A stretch of DNA of 64,000 nt from Bosea sp. ANAM02 (GTDB lineage Bacteria; Pseudomonadota; Alphaproteobacteria; Rhizobiales; Beijerinckiaceae), in the NCBI RefSeq assembly GCF_011764485.1, contig NZ_AP022848.1:4678001-4742000 (forward strand), written 5' to 3'. Each line of letters opens with the position of its first letter. The stretch's first letter is position 1. Position numbers and translations under genes: made by a program. Shown piece by piece: positions 41,293 through 49,868 of this stretch. The notes under the pieces are model-generated. The model was not told where the DNA came from. It saw nothing but the letters and a program-made list of their open reading frames with translations, and did no database searches.

Positions 41293-42474
41293 TCAGAAGC
41301 GGGCGCAGGCGTCCGGCCCGATCGCATTCTCGGCGGGGACGTTGTCGATGATGTCGAACTTGCCCTTGTTGACGCGCACGACATACATCGGCTGCATCGC
41401 CTGGTGATCGCCGGCGCGGATGCTCTTGGCCCCCTGCGGGGTCTGCCAGGTCAGGCCACGCAGCGCTTCGCGGACCTTGTCGGTCTCGGTCGAGCCCGCT
41501 TTCTCGACGGCCGCCTTGTAGGCGAAGAGCAGGCCGTAGCTGTCGGCGCCGTAAAGATCCGGATCCGTCTTGTTGGCCTCGCGGAAGGCGGCGACGAACT
41601 TCTTGTTCTCGGGGCTTTCGATCTGCGGCGAATAGCCGACGCCGGTAGCGAAGCCCTCGGCTGCAGCGCCGATCGCCGTGATGTTCTGGGAGGTCACGGT
41701 TCCGGACGCCCCGACCACTGTCAGGCCTGAGAGCAGTCCGAAGTCCTGAAGCTGCGTCAGCAGGCGCACCGTGTCGTTGCCGGCGACGGAGGTGTAGACG
41801 ACCTGCGGCCGCGTAGCACGGATTTGGCCGAAATATTGGGTGTAGTCCTTGGAATCGAGCGGTGCGAACACCTCGCCACCGGTCTGCGCGCCGGATTTCT
41901 CGGCACTCGATTTGAAGGCCGCCACCGTGGAGCGGCCCATCTCGTAGTCGGGACCGAGATAGAAGACCCTTGCCTTGGGCTTCTCCTTCGCGAGCCAGGC
42001 AGCAAGTGCGACCGATTGCTGTTCGGCGCGTGCATTAACGCGGAACATGTTGGGCGAACACTTGTCGGTGGTGATCGAGTCCGCAAAGGACACCGTCGTC
42101 GCCGCGAGCTTGCCATTGCGCTCGGCGAGCTGGGCGACGGCGAGTGTCGAGCCCGAATTGACCGTGCCCGTCAGGAAGTCGACCTTCTCCACCTGGAAGA
42201 GCTTCTCGGCCTTCTGCACGGCCACGGAGGGGTTGGCCTCCTCGTCTTCGAAGACCAACGAAACCTGGCGGCCGGCAATTCCGCCCGCGGCGTTGACCTC
42301 CTTCGCAGCGAGCTCGAGGCCCCAGCGCACCTGTTGGCCGATCGGCGTGTAGGTTCCCGAAAGCGGCGTAACCACGCCGATCTTGATCGGACCGCTCTGG
42401 GCGAGCGCACTACCCGACAAGGCGGTAACGGCGAGCAGACTGCCGATGAGGGTCTTGATGGTCCCGGATGTCAT
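41293..42474 (-). CDS. Liv-type periplasmic binding protein (Peripla_BP_6)
   Basis: A 393-residue type I periplasmic binding protein: signal peptide to SGSALAQ (about residue 26), then GPIKIGVVTPLSGTYTPIGQQVRWGLELAAKEVNAAGGI and VFYLGPDYEMGRSTVAAFK. The family binds amino acids, amides or aromatic acids. It sits between the thioesterase and livH in the same direction. From its company I infer that the ligand is furoate or a related acid. Confidence 0.9.
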   Translation of the reverse strand: MTSGTIKTLIGSLLAVTALSGSALAQSGPIKIGVVTPLSGTYTPIGQQVRWGLELAAKEVNAAGGIAGRQVSLVFEDEEANPSVAVQKAEKLFQVEKVDFLTGTVNSGSTLAVAQLAERNGKLAATTVSFADSITTDKCSPNMFRVNARAEQQSVALAAWLAKEKPKARVFYLGPDYEMGRSTVAAFKSSAEKSGAQTGGEVFAPLDSKDYTQYFGQIRATRPQVVYTSVAGNDTVRLLTQLQDFGLLSGLTVVGASGTVTSQNITAIGAAAEGFATGVGYSPQIESPENKKFVAAFREANKTDPDLYGADSYGLLFAYKAAVEKAGSTETDKVREALRGLTWQTPQGAKSIRAGDHQAMQPMYVVRVNKGKFDIIDNVPAENAIGPDACARF

Positions 42475-42519
42475 GGTCGTTTCCCTTTATGTCTTGCTTG
42501 TTGTTGTCATCGTGAAGGC

Positions 42520-42987
42520 TTAGGCAGCCGCGCGGACTGGTTCTCCCGCGCGGGTCTTTATGGCGGTGGTCAGCCTTGCGACGCAGACGAGCCGATCGCC
42601 GCCGCGCGCGTCGATATGGACCTCCCATTCGTGGGTCTGACGGCCGAGATACAGCGGCCGGGCGGTCGCACGGATCGTCTCGCCCGGGCTTAGGAGCCGG
42701 CAATGATTGGCCTTGATGTCGAGCCCGCAGACGCTGTGCGTTTCGGCCTCGACCGCCATCTGGCTCGCCAGCGTGGCAACCGCTTCGGCAAGGGTAAGAG
42801 CGACGCCAGCCTGCATCAGGCCTACGCCCTGCACCTGCGCCGGAAGAACGGAAAGGTCCGCCGACAACCAGTCGGCCCCGATCTCAATGAAGCGAATGCC
42901 GAGCTGCTCTGCGAACGTCCCGCGCATCAGCAACGCAAGATCATCGAGCGACCAGGCAGTCTTCCACAGTGTTTCGGGGCGCTGCAT
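42520..42987 (-). CDS. PaaI-type hotdog thioesterase
   Basis: A 155-residue hotdog-fold protein: LGIRFIEIGADWLSADLSVL, then MQAGVALTLAEAVATLASQMAV (the central helix, in which the usual HGG is replaced by MQAG) and GLDIKANHCRLLSPGETIRATARPLYLGRQTHEWEV. Such enzymes cleave acyl-CoA thioesters. It begins four bases behind the hmfE-like gene and probably frees CoA from a dead-end or final thioester. Confidence 0.82.
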   Translation of the reverse strand: MQRPETLWKTAWSLDDLALLMRGTFAEQLGIRFIEIGADWLSADLSVLPAQVQGVGLMQAGVALTLAEAVATLASQMAVEAETHSVCGLDIKANHCRLLSPGETIRATARPLYLGRQTHEWEVHIDARGGDRLVCVARLTTAIKTRAGEPVRAAA

Positions 42988-42991
42988 GGAA

Positions 42992-43795
42992 TCAGCTTCC
43001 GATGAACTTCGGCGCGCGCTTGGCGTGGAAGGCCTCGACGCCCTCGCGGAAGTCGTCCGACTGGCGCAGGCGGCTGTAGCAGTGACCCTCGAGCTCGATC
43101 GCAATCGAGAGGGTCGAATCCTCGGTATCGTTGAGGAGCTTCTTGGCGGTGCGCTGCGCCATCGGCGAGAAGCCGCGCAGTTCCTCGACCAGCCGGTCCG
43201 TCGCCGCTTCCAGTTCGCTGTCGGGCACGCATTCTGTCGCCACGCCCCAGTCATAGGCCTGTCGACCGGGAATGCGCTTCGAACGCATCACGATGTCCTT
43301 GGTGCGGGTGATCCCGACCATCTTCTGCAGCCGGGCCGAGCCTCCGGAACCGGGGATCTGGCCGAGTTTCTGCTCGGGCAGCGCGTATTGGCAGGTTTCC
43401 GAGACGATGCGGAAATCGCAGGCGAGCGAGATCTCGAAGCCGACGCCGAAGGCATAGCCGCGATTGGCGACGACCACCGGCTTGGCGCAGCGCGCCGGCG
43501 CGGCGATGTTCCAGGCAAGCTTCGAGACATGCTCTGGCGAGGCATCGAGGAAGCCCTTGATGTAGCCGCCCGAGGAGAAGTTCTCACCAACGGCGCGCAG
43601 CACGATCACGCGGACGCGGTCGTCCTCATCGAGCGCTTCGAAGACCTTTCGCAACTGGTCGCGCTGCGGCATCGAGATCACGTTCATCGGCGGGCGGTTG
43701 AGGATGATGTCGGCACGCTCACGAGCCGCATCGATCTCGACGGTGAAGCCATCCAGATCGATCAGGGCCGGGTGGATCGGGGTGACGGCGTTCAT
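42992..43795 (-). CDS. hmfE: Enoyl-CoA hydratase/isomerase family protein, HmfE-like (2-oxoglutaryl-CoA hydrolase candidate)
   Basis: A 267-residue crotonase-fold protein: the oxyanion segment VLRAVGENFSSGGYIKGFLD and CAKPVVVANRGYAFGVGFEISLACDF, then LGQIPGSGGSARLQKMVG. The start ATG 43795 has GAAAGG before it. On its own it would be called only enoyl-CoA hydratase. Directly downstream of an acyl-CoA synthetase and a three-subunit molybdenum hydroxylase it fits HmfE of the 2-furoate pathway, which opens the ring of 5-hydroxy-2-furoyl-CoA tautomer to give 2-oxoglutarate. The name comes from gene order, not from an active-site comparison. Confidence 0.7.
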   Translation of the reverse strand: MNAVTPIHPALIDLDGFTVEIDAARERADIILNRPPMNVISMPQRDQLRKVFEALDEDDRVRVIVLRAVGENFSSGGYIKGFLDASPEHVSKLAWNIAAPARCAKPVVVANRGYAFGVGFEISLACDFRIVSETCQYALPEQKLGQIPGSGGSARLQKMVGITRTKDIVMRSKRIPGRQAYDWGVATECVPDSELEAATDRLVEELRGFSPMAQRTAKKLLNDTEDSTLSIAIELEGHCYSRLRQSDDFREGVEAFHAKRAPKFIGS

Positions 43796-43853
43796 GAGAA
43801 ACCTTTCTTTGGCGAATGTGCTGATCAGGGTTTTGAGATCTTGAATTGCGATC

Positions 43854-45398
43854 TCAGGCAGCGGCGCTGCCGGAGGACTCGGGCTCGAACTCGCCTGCGA
43901 CGAGTTGGCGACGCAGCAGCTTGCCGACGGGCGACTTCGGGATCGCCTTGACGAATTCAAAGCGGCGCGGCCGCTTGAAGTTGGCGAGCCCCGTCGCCTT
44001 GCAATGGGCATCGAGCTCTTCGGCTGTGACCGCGCCCTTACGCTGGACGAAGGCGACGACGACCTTGCCCCAGCGCTCGTCGGGCAGGCCGACGACCGCA
44101 ACCTCCAACACGCCGGGATGCAGCGACAGGCAGCTCTCGATCTCGACCGGCGAGACGTTCTCGCCCCCGGTGATGATCATGTCGTCGACGCGGCCGGAGA
44201 CGTAGAGATCACCGTCGGCGTCGAAATATCCGGTGTCGCCCGTGAAATACCAGCCGTCGCGCAGCGACTTGGCGTCGGCTTCGGGGCGCTTCCAGTAGCC
44301 CTCGAAAGCCTCGTCGCTCGCGGCGAGCGCGACGATCTCGCCCTCCTCGCCGGGCGCTGCGATTTCATGGGCCGATTTCGCCCCGAGCTTGACCACCCGG
44401 ATCAACTGGTTGAGGCCGGCCTTGCCGGCCGAGCCCGGCTTTTCAGCGGCTTTCTGGTTGATGGTGAAGGTGTAGATTTCCGACGAACCGTAATGGTTGA
44501 CGAAGAGCTCGGGGGAGAAGGCGTCCGTCAGCTGGCCGAGCAGACCGTCCGTCATCGGCGCGCCGGCGAAGCCGAGCTTGCGGACGCTGGAGACGTTGGT
44601 CTGCGCGAAGCGCGGGTGGTGGACGACGTCATGATACAGCGTCGGCACAAGGTAGAGGTTGCTGATGCCCTCCGCCTCGATCAGCTCCAGTGCCCTGGTC
44701 ACGTCGAAGCGCGGCAGGCAGACGAAGACGCCGCCGATCAGCGACATGGCGATGAGCGAGCGCACGCCCATGGTGTGATAGAGCGGCATCACGCCAAGCG
44801 TGCGTTCGCCGCGGCCATAGAGGTTCTGGGCGACGTGGGCGAGGCCCGCCATGCGCTCGGCCCGGTGCCGGCGCGGTACGCCCTTGGGCTTGGCGGTGGT
44901 GCCCGACGTGTAAAGCATCAGCGACAGTGCGTCGGCCGCCACGCGCGGCTTGGCAACGGGCGCCGCTACCGCGATCATTTCGGCGAAGGTCAGTTCGGCC
45001 CGCCCGGCATCGGCGCCGACAGCAATCCGCGGGATTGCGACCGCCCTTTGGCTTTCGGTCATCGACTGGCTTGCGACGGCCTCGAAGGCGATGGCCTTGG
45101 CGTCGCAGTTCTCCAGAACGAAGTCGATCTCATCTGGCTTCGCGCGCCAGTTGATCGGCGTGATCGTCAGCCCGGCAAACTGGCAGGCCCAGTGCAGGCT
45201 CGCCGCTTCCCAGCGGTTCTGGAGCACGGTGACGAGGTGATCGCCGGCTTTCAGGCCCATGCCATCGAATGCAGAGACCAGCGACGAAATTTTGTCGAGC
45301 CAATGCGCATAGGTCAGGCGGACGTCGCCGTCGACGATGGCAAGCGCATCGGGGTCCCGTGCCGCGCTCGCCATGAAGCTGGTGCCGAGGTCAAACAT
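43854..45398 (-). CDS. hmfD: Acyl-CoA synthetase, HmfD-like (2-furoyl-CoA synthetase candidate)
   Basis: A 514-residue AMP-forming ligase: LMLYTSGTTAKPKGVPRRH (P-loop-like), NHYGSSEIYTFTIN, WYFTGDTGYFDADG, and DMIITGGENVSPVEIE, with the C-terminal Lys in IPKSPVGKLLRR. The start ATG 45398 overlaps the end of the iron-sulfur subunit gene; the frame extends upstream only as its mirror. The enzyme would make the CoA thioester that the molybdenum hydroxylase then attacks. In the hmfABCDE order this is position D. Confidence 0.72.
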   Translation of the reverse strand: MFDLGTSFMASAARDPDALAIVDGDVRLTYAHWLDKISSLVSAFDGMGLKAGDHLVTVLQNRWEAASLHWACQFAGLTITPINWRAKPDEIDFVLENCDAKAIAFEAVASQSMTESQRAVAIPRIAVGADAGRAELTFAEMIAVAAPVAKPRVAADALSLMLYTSGTTAKPKGVPRRHRAERMAGLAHVAQNLYGRGERTLGVMPLYHTMGVRSLIAMSLIGGVFVCLPRFDVTRALELIEAEGISNLYLVPTLYHDVVHHPRFAQTNVSSVRKLGFAGAPMTDGLLGQLTDAFSPELFVNHYGSSEIYTFTINQKAAEKPGSAGKAGLNQLIRVVKLGAKSAHEIAAPGEEGEIVALAASDEAFEGYWKRPEADAKSLRDGWYFTGDTGYFDADGDLYVSGRVDDMIITGGENVSPVEIESCLSLHPGVLEVAVVGLPDERWGKVVVAFVQRKGAVTAEELDAHCKATGLANFKRPRRFEFVKAIPKSPVGKLLRRQLVAGEFEPESSGSAAA

Positions 45399-45927
45399 TG
45401 GCAGGCTCCCGAGCCTGAGAGTGCGGCGCAGGCTCGCCCCGCAGGATGGCAGCGGCCTCGAGCGCCGCCCTGATGATGGGGGTGTAGCCGGTGCAGCGGC
45501 AGAGATGGCCACCGACGACCTCGCGCAGCGCCTGCTCGCTGGGGGCCGGCTCCTCGCGCAGATAGGCGTCGAGCGAAACCAGGATGCCTGCGGTGCAGAA
45601 GCCGCATTGCAGCGCATGATGGCGCCGGAACGCAGCCTGCATCACCGAAAGTCTATCCTGACCAGGCGCAAGCCCCTCGACCGTGGCAACGTCGCGGCCT
45701 TCGAGCTGGACTGCGAGCGTGAGACACGCGCGGGCAGGTTGGCCGTCGATCTGGATCGTGCAGGCACCGCAGACGCCGTGCTCGCAGCCGACATGAGTGC
45801 CGGTCGCGCCCAAGCCATGGCGCAGGGCGTCGGTCGCAAGCAGGCGCGGCTCGGCCTCCAGCGAGACCGGTTTGCCGTTCAGCGTGAAGCCGACACGGTG
45901 GCGGCTTGCGGCGTTCAGGCGCGGCAT
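45391..45927 (-). CDS. hmfC: Molybdenum hydroxylase [2Fe-2S] subunit, HmfC-like
   Basis: A 178-residue protein with two [2Fe-2S] sites: the plant-type CEHGVCGACTIQIDGQPARAC and the helical CGFCTAG ... GGHLCRCTGYTPI. It transfers electrons from the molybdopterin to the FAD subunit. It overlaps the ligase (eight bases) and FAD subunit genes (13 bases). Family members include CO, xanthine and furoyl-CoA dehydrogenases; order points to the last. Confidence 0.78.
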   Translation of the reverse strand: MPRLNAASRHRVGFTLNGKPVSLEAEPRLLATDALRHGLGATGTHVGCEHGVCGACTIQIDGQPARACLTLAVQLEGRDVATVEGLAPGQDRLSVMQAAFRRHHALQCGFCTAGILVSLDAYLREEPAPSEQALREVVGGHLCRCTGYTPIIRAALEAAAILRGEPAPHSQAREPANV

Positions 45928-46742
45928 CGCTTGGCCTCCTCGATCGTGGACAGGCCGAGCGAGCGCACGAGGTCGCGCCGCAGCCGCGCGGTGGCGTGGA
46001 GATCCTCGCGGGCATCGAGTTCCCAGGCGAAGACGTTCAGCGCGTCGGTGAGCGCAGAACCGTCGAGCAGGGGAAAGCTGCGGCGCTCGGGCTTGTCGGC
46101 GACGCCGGCGACAGCGAGATGGATCGCGTCGCCCGTCACGACTGCTGCGCAGCCGACGATGGCGAAGTCGCCATGGCGGCGCGCGACCTCGCGGAAGGCG
46201 TAGCCGCTTCCTGGTTTGGCGGCGGGAAAAGCGACGGCCTCGATCAGCTCGTCATCGCCCCTGTCGGTCACCATCATGCCGCCGAAGAATTCGCTCGCCT
46301 TCACGCTGCGCCGCTTGCGGCGCGAACGCAGCCGGATCTCGCCATCGAGCGCGACGAGGCAGAGTGGGATCTCGGCGCTGGGATCGGCATGGGCGACCGA
46401 GCCGCAGACCGTACCTCGTGCACGAGTCTGGTAATGGCCGAGCCAGGGCAGCGCTGCCGCCAGCAGAGGCTGTTCGCCGGCAAGGCCCGGACGCCTCATC
46501 AGTACGGCCTGACGGACGCCGGCCGACACCACGGTCGCATCACCCTCGCGCCCGATCCGGTCGAGCCCAGCGATGTTCATGATGTCGATCAGCACCGACG
46601 GCTTGGCGAGGCGCATGTTCAACATCGGCAGCAGCGATTGGCCGCCAGCGATGATACGAGCATCGGAACCGTGCTTGTCGAGCGCCTCGAGCACCTCCGT
46701 GAGGTCGCCGGCCCGAATGTAGTCGAAGGCTGCGGGCTTCAT
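45915..46742 (-). CDS. hmfB: Molybdenum hydroxylase FAD subunit, HmfB-like
   Basis: A 275-residue FAD-binding protein: AFDYIRAGDLTEVLEALDKHG at the start, IIAGGQSLLPMLNMRLAKPSVLIDI (FAD loop) and GTVCGSVAHADPSAEIPLCLVAL. It has no extra iron-sulfur loop, which argues against a 4-hydroxybenzoyl-CoA reductase. It overlaps the large subunit gene by four bases. Confidence 0.8.
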   Translation of the reverse strand: MKPAAFDYIRAGDLTEVLEALDKHGSDARIIAGGQSLLPMLNMRLAKPSVLIDIMNIAGLDRIGREGDATVVSAGVRQAVLMRRPGLAGEQPLLAAALPWLGHYQTRARGTVCGSVAHADPSAEIPLCLVALDGEIRLRSRRKRRSVKASEFFGGMMVTDRGDDELIEAVAFPAAKPGSGYAFREVARRHGDFAIVGCAAVVTGDAIHLAVAGVADKPERRSFPLLDGSALTDALNVFAWELDAREDLHATARLRRDLVRSLGLSTIEEAKRCRA

Positions 46743-49693
46743 GCGTACCTCCGCAACAGGCGGGCGAAAAAGCCTGGCCGGGAGGGCGAGGCCTTACGCG
46801 CCAATGCCGCGAAGAACTGGCCGATGATGGCCTTGGCGGCGCCGTCAAGAAGCCGGCCTCCGATCGCGGCGACCTTGCCACCGACGGCCGCCTCATAGGT
46901 GTAGGCGATGAGCGTGCCACCGCCCTCGCCCGGCGACAGCATCACGCGGCCCGAGCCGCCGCCGGTGCCGAGCGCACCCGAGACCGAGCCGGTCAGGGTC
47001 GCGGCCTGCGGCGCGACGAGATTGGAGAGCTTGATCTCGGCCTTGTAGCGGCCCTTCACGGGACCGACGCCCAGCGTGACATCGGCCTTGAAATGCGTGT
47101 CCGACAGCTTCTTGACGCCGTGACAGCCGGGGATGATCGAGGCGAGCGTGTCGACATCGAGCAGCATCGCCCAGACCGCGTCCGGCCCCGCTGCAACCTT
47201 GGCCTGCCCTTCGCCACGCAAAGCGCGGTCACCGGGCTTTGCCGTCACGGCAGTCTTCGCGGCCGTCCGATGGGATGCGGGAAGCGAAGGCTCAGGCGCG
47301 GCGACAAGGGCGGCGACCCTGGCAGGCGTCAGCGGAAGGTCGAGTTGCGCGACGCCGAGCGCGTCGGCGACCGCATTGGCAAGGCAGACCGGCGTCGACA
47401 TGCAATTGCCTTCGCCGACGCCCTTGGCGCCGAGCGGCGTGAAGGGCGACGGCGTCTCGATATGCAGAATGTCGATATCGGGCGTCTCGGTCGCCGTTGG
47501 GAGCAGGTAGTCGGCGAAGGTGCCGGTCAGGAAGGCACCGTCAGCGGCATAGGCGAGTTCCTCGTAGAACGTCGCACCCAGCGCCTGGGCGAAGCCGCCC
47601 CGGATCTGTCCGTCGACCATGCCGGGATGCAGGATCCGTCCACAGTCATGCATGGTGACGTAGCGGTCGATGCGGACCTTGCCGCTTCCGGGCTCGACCT
47701 CGACACCGGCCATATCGAAGATGAAGCCGTGGCAAAGCGATGAATTGACCTGATCGTCCTCGCTCGGCGCAGACAGCTCGGGCGGCGTCCAGAAGGCAGT
47801 CTCGCGGATCGCCTGGTCGATACCGGCGGGCAGCAGCGCCGGCGACCAGTGGCTCAACGCCGCGACGCGGCCGAATGGGATCGTCTTGTCGGGTTGGCCC
47901 TTGGCGAAGACCGCGCCACCGGCGAATCCGATCTGACCTGGATCGGCACCCAGCTGGCTTGCCGCGATCAAGCCGAGCTTGTCGCGCAGGCGGGTGGCGG
48001 CGAGATGGGCAGTGCCGGCGACAGCGGCGGCGAAGCGGCTGGAGTAGTTGCCCGAGGCGATCGACCAGGCGTCCTTGCCCGTATCGAGATCGGCGACGAT
48101 ACGGACGTCATGGTGCGACAGGCCGAAAACATCGGCGACGACCTGCGCCAGCACGGTGCGGTGGCCCTGGCCCTGCGGCACCGAAGCGACATGGACGCTG
48201 ACCGAGCCGACCGGATCGAGCGACACCGTCGCGGTGGCCTGGGCACCGTTCTTCGGCCCGGCCTTTTTCCGCTCGGCGGCGGTCAGAACAGTGGTGATGT
48301 AGCCCATATTGGAGACGCTGGGTTCGACAGCAGCGGCAAAGCCGATGCCGTAGCGCCTGCCGGCGGCACGGGCGGCATCGCGACGAGCCTCAAGCTCGGC
48401 GAGCCGGCCCTCGGCCAAGGCGAGGTCGAAGGCCTGGACGTAGTCGCCGGAATCGTAGAGCGCGCCCGAGGCCGTGCGATAGGGAAAGGCGCCGAACGGA
48501 ATCAGGTTGGCGCGGATCACCTTGAGCGGATCGAGCCCGAGCTCGACCGCGATCCGTTGCATCAGCCGCTCCAGCGCGTAGTAGACCTGCGGGCCGCCAA
48601 AGCCGCGCACGAGACCCGTCGGAGCCTTGTTCGTCAGCACGACGCGGTTGCGGATGGCGAGATTCCGGATGTCGTAGGCCCCGGTCATGTTGCCATGCAT
48701 GCGGTAGAGCGTGGCAGGCTCGGGGGCGCGCGGATACGCGCCGCAATCCTCGACCTGATCCCAGTCCAGCGCGGTGATGCGGCCCTCCGCCGTGACGGCG
48801 GCCTTCAAGGTCGTGACGCGGTTGGTGGCGGCGACGGCCGCGCCCAGATGTTCGAGCCGGTCCTCGATCCATTTCACCGGCCGGCCGGCAATGCGCGCGG
48901 CAATGCCGATCAGTACGGCGTAGGGCGCGACGCCCTGCTTGACGCCGAAGCTGCCGCCCGAATCCGGCGGCATGCGCAACCGCAGGCGGTTGCCGGGAAC
49001 CTTCAGGCAGCGCGCAAGCACCGCATGGATGCTGAAGGGGCCCTGGAAATTGGCGAGGATGTCGTAGGCGTCTTCATGAGGATCGTATTCGGCGACGACG
49101 CCAAAGGTCTCCATCGGCGCGCCGGTGTTGCGCGGATAGGCGATGGAGACGGAAACCTGATGCTCGGCTTTGGCGAAGGCCGCCTCAGGGTCGCCGTAGC
49201 GAAAATGCCGGTCGCTGACGAGGTTGGCGCCAGCTCTCTCATGCAGCAACGGCGCGTCAGGCTCGAGAGTCGCGAGCGTATCGACGACGCAGGGCAGCGC
49301 GCTGTATTCGACCTCGACCGCGTCGACTGCGTCCTCGGCGAGATAACGATCCTGCGCCACCACGATGGCGACGGGCTCGCCGACATAGCGCGCGCGCTCG
49401 ACTGCCATCGGCCAGTTCTCGACCGCGACCTTGAGGCCCGCGACCATGGGCGCAGTGAGCTTTGCAAGGTCGCGACCGGTGATGACGGCCACGACGCCGG
49501 GCATGGCGGCAGCAGCGGTAATGTCGATCCCGAGAATGTCGGCATGCGCGTGAGGCGAGCGCAGAATCGCCGCCTGGAGGGTACCGGGCCTCGTGCCGAG
49601 ATCGTCAACGAAACGCCCGCGGCCGGTCAGCAGAGCCGCGTCCTCGACGCGCTCCACAGATTGACCGGTCCACGAAATGGTTTCGATTTTCAC
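46739..49693 (-). CDS. hmfA: Molybdopterin-binding large subunit with C-terminal CoxG-like domain, HmfA-like
   Basis: A 984-residue protein. Residues up to about 770 are a xanthine-dehydrogenase-family catalytic subunit: SVERVEDAALLTGRGRFVDDL, ILRSPHAHADI, PTGLVRGFGGPQVYYALERL and the late GAKGVGEGNCMS with the catalytic Glu. The CoxL motif AYxCSFR of true CO dehydrogenase is absent. Residues from about 800 on are a SRPBCC/CoxG domain (GEGQAKVAAGPDAVWAMLLDVDTLASIIPGCHG ... DVTLGVGPVKGRYKAEIKL). CoxG is normally a separate maturation protein. First gene of the operon; it hydroxylates a heteroaromatic substrate, probably furoyl-CoA, with water-derived oxygen. Confidence 0.8.
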   Translation of the reverse strand: MKIETISWTGQSVERVEDAALLTGRGRFVDDLGTRPGTLQAAILRSPHAHADILGIDITAAAAMPGVVAVITGRDLAKLTAPMVAGLKVAVENWPMAVERARYVGEPVAIVVAQDRYLAEDAVDAVEVEYSALPCVVDTLATLEPDAPLLHERAGANLVSDRHFRYGDPEAAFAKAEHQVSVSIAYPRNTGAPMETFGVVAEYDPHEDAYDILANFQGPFSIHAVLARCLKVPGNRLRLRMPPDSGGSFGVKQGVAPYAVLIGIAARIAGRPVKWIEDRLEHLGAAVAATNRVTTLKAAVTAEGRITALDWDQVEDCGAYPRAPEPATLYRMHGNMTGAYDIRNLAIRNRVVLTNKAPTGLVRGFGGPQVYYALERLMQRIAVELGLDPLKVIRANLIPFGAFPYRTASGALYDSGDYVQAFDLALAEGRLAELEARRDAARAAGRRYGIGFAAAVEPSVSNMGYITTVLTAAERKKAGPKNGAQATATVSLDPVGSVSVHVASVPQGQGHRTVLAQVVADVFGLSHHDVRIVADLDTGKDAWSIASGNYSSRFAAAVAGTAHLAATRLRDKLGLIAASQLGADPGQIGFAGGAVFAKGQPDKTIPFGRVAALSHWSPALLPAGIDQAIRETAFWTPPELSAPSEDDQVNSSLCHGFIFDMAGVEVEPGSGKVRIDRYVTMHDCGRILHPGMVDGQIRGGFAQALGATFYEELAYAADGAFLTGTFADYLLPTATETPDIDILHIETPSPFTPLGAKGVGEGNCMSTPVCLANAVADALGVAQLDLPLTPARVAALVAAPEPSLPASHRTAAKTAVTAKPGDRALRGEGQAKVAAGPDAVWAMLLDVDTLASIIPGCHGVKKLSDTHFKADVTLGVGPVKGRYKAEIKLSNLVAPQAATLTGSVSGALGTGGGSGRVMLSPGEGGGTLIAYTYEAAVGGKVAAIGGRLLDGAAKAIIGQFFAALARKASPSRPGFFARLLRRYA

Positions 49694-49868
49694 TGACGTC
49701 TGCTCCCGAGGACGCTCTTGAGAACGGCGTCTGGGAGCTAGGTTCTGCGATCAGGCGTGGCGGCGCGATCCCGCGGAGTCTCGCGGCTTACCGAAAAGTC
49801 TCAAAATCGAGGAAATCCAGGACAGTGCAGAACTACGCCGGGATTACGCCCCCGGCGGGCGAGCGCGA

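Noticed and set aside
42992..49693. CO dehydrogenase (coxMSL) or 4-hydroxybenzoyl-CoA reductase
   Set aside because: The CoxL motif AYxCSFR is absent, and the FAD subunit has no inserted iron-sulfur loop; the gene set with CoA synthetase and crotonase-type protein fits furoyl-CoA dehydrogenase better.
47849..49696. A 615-codon plus-strand frame opposite the large molybdenum subunit
   Set aside because: Mirror frame of a complete 984-residue enzyme; composition typical of antisense reading.
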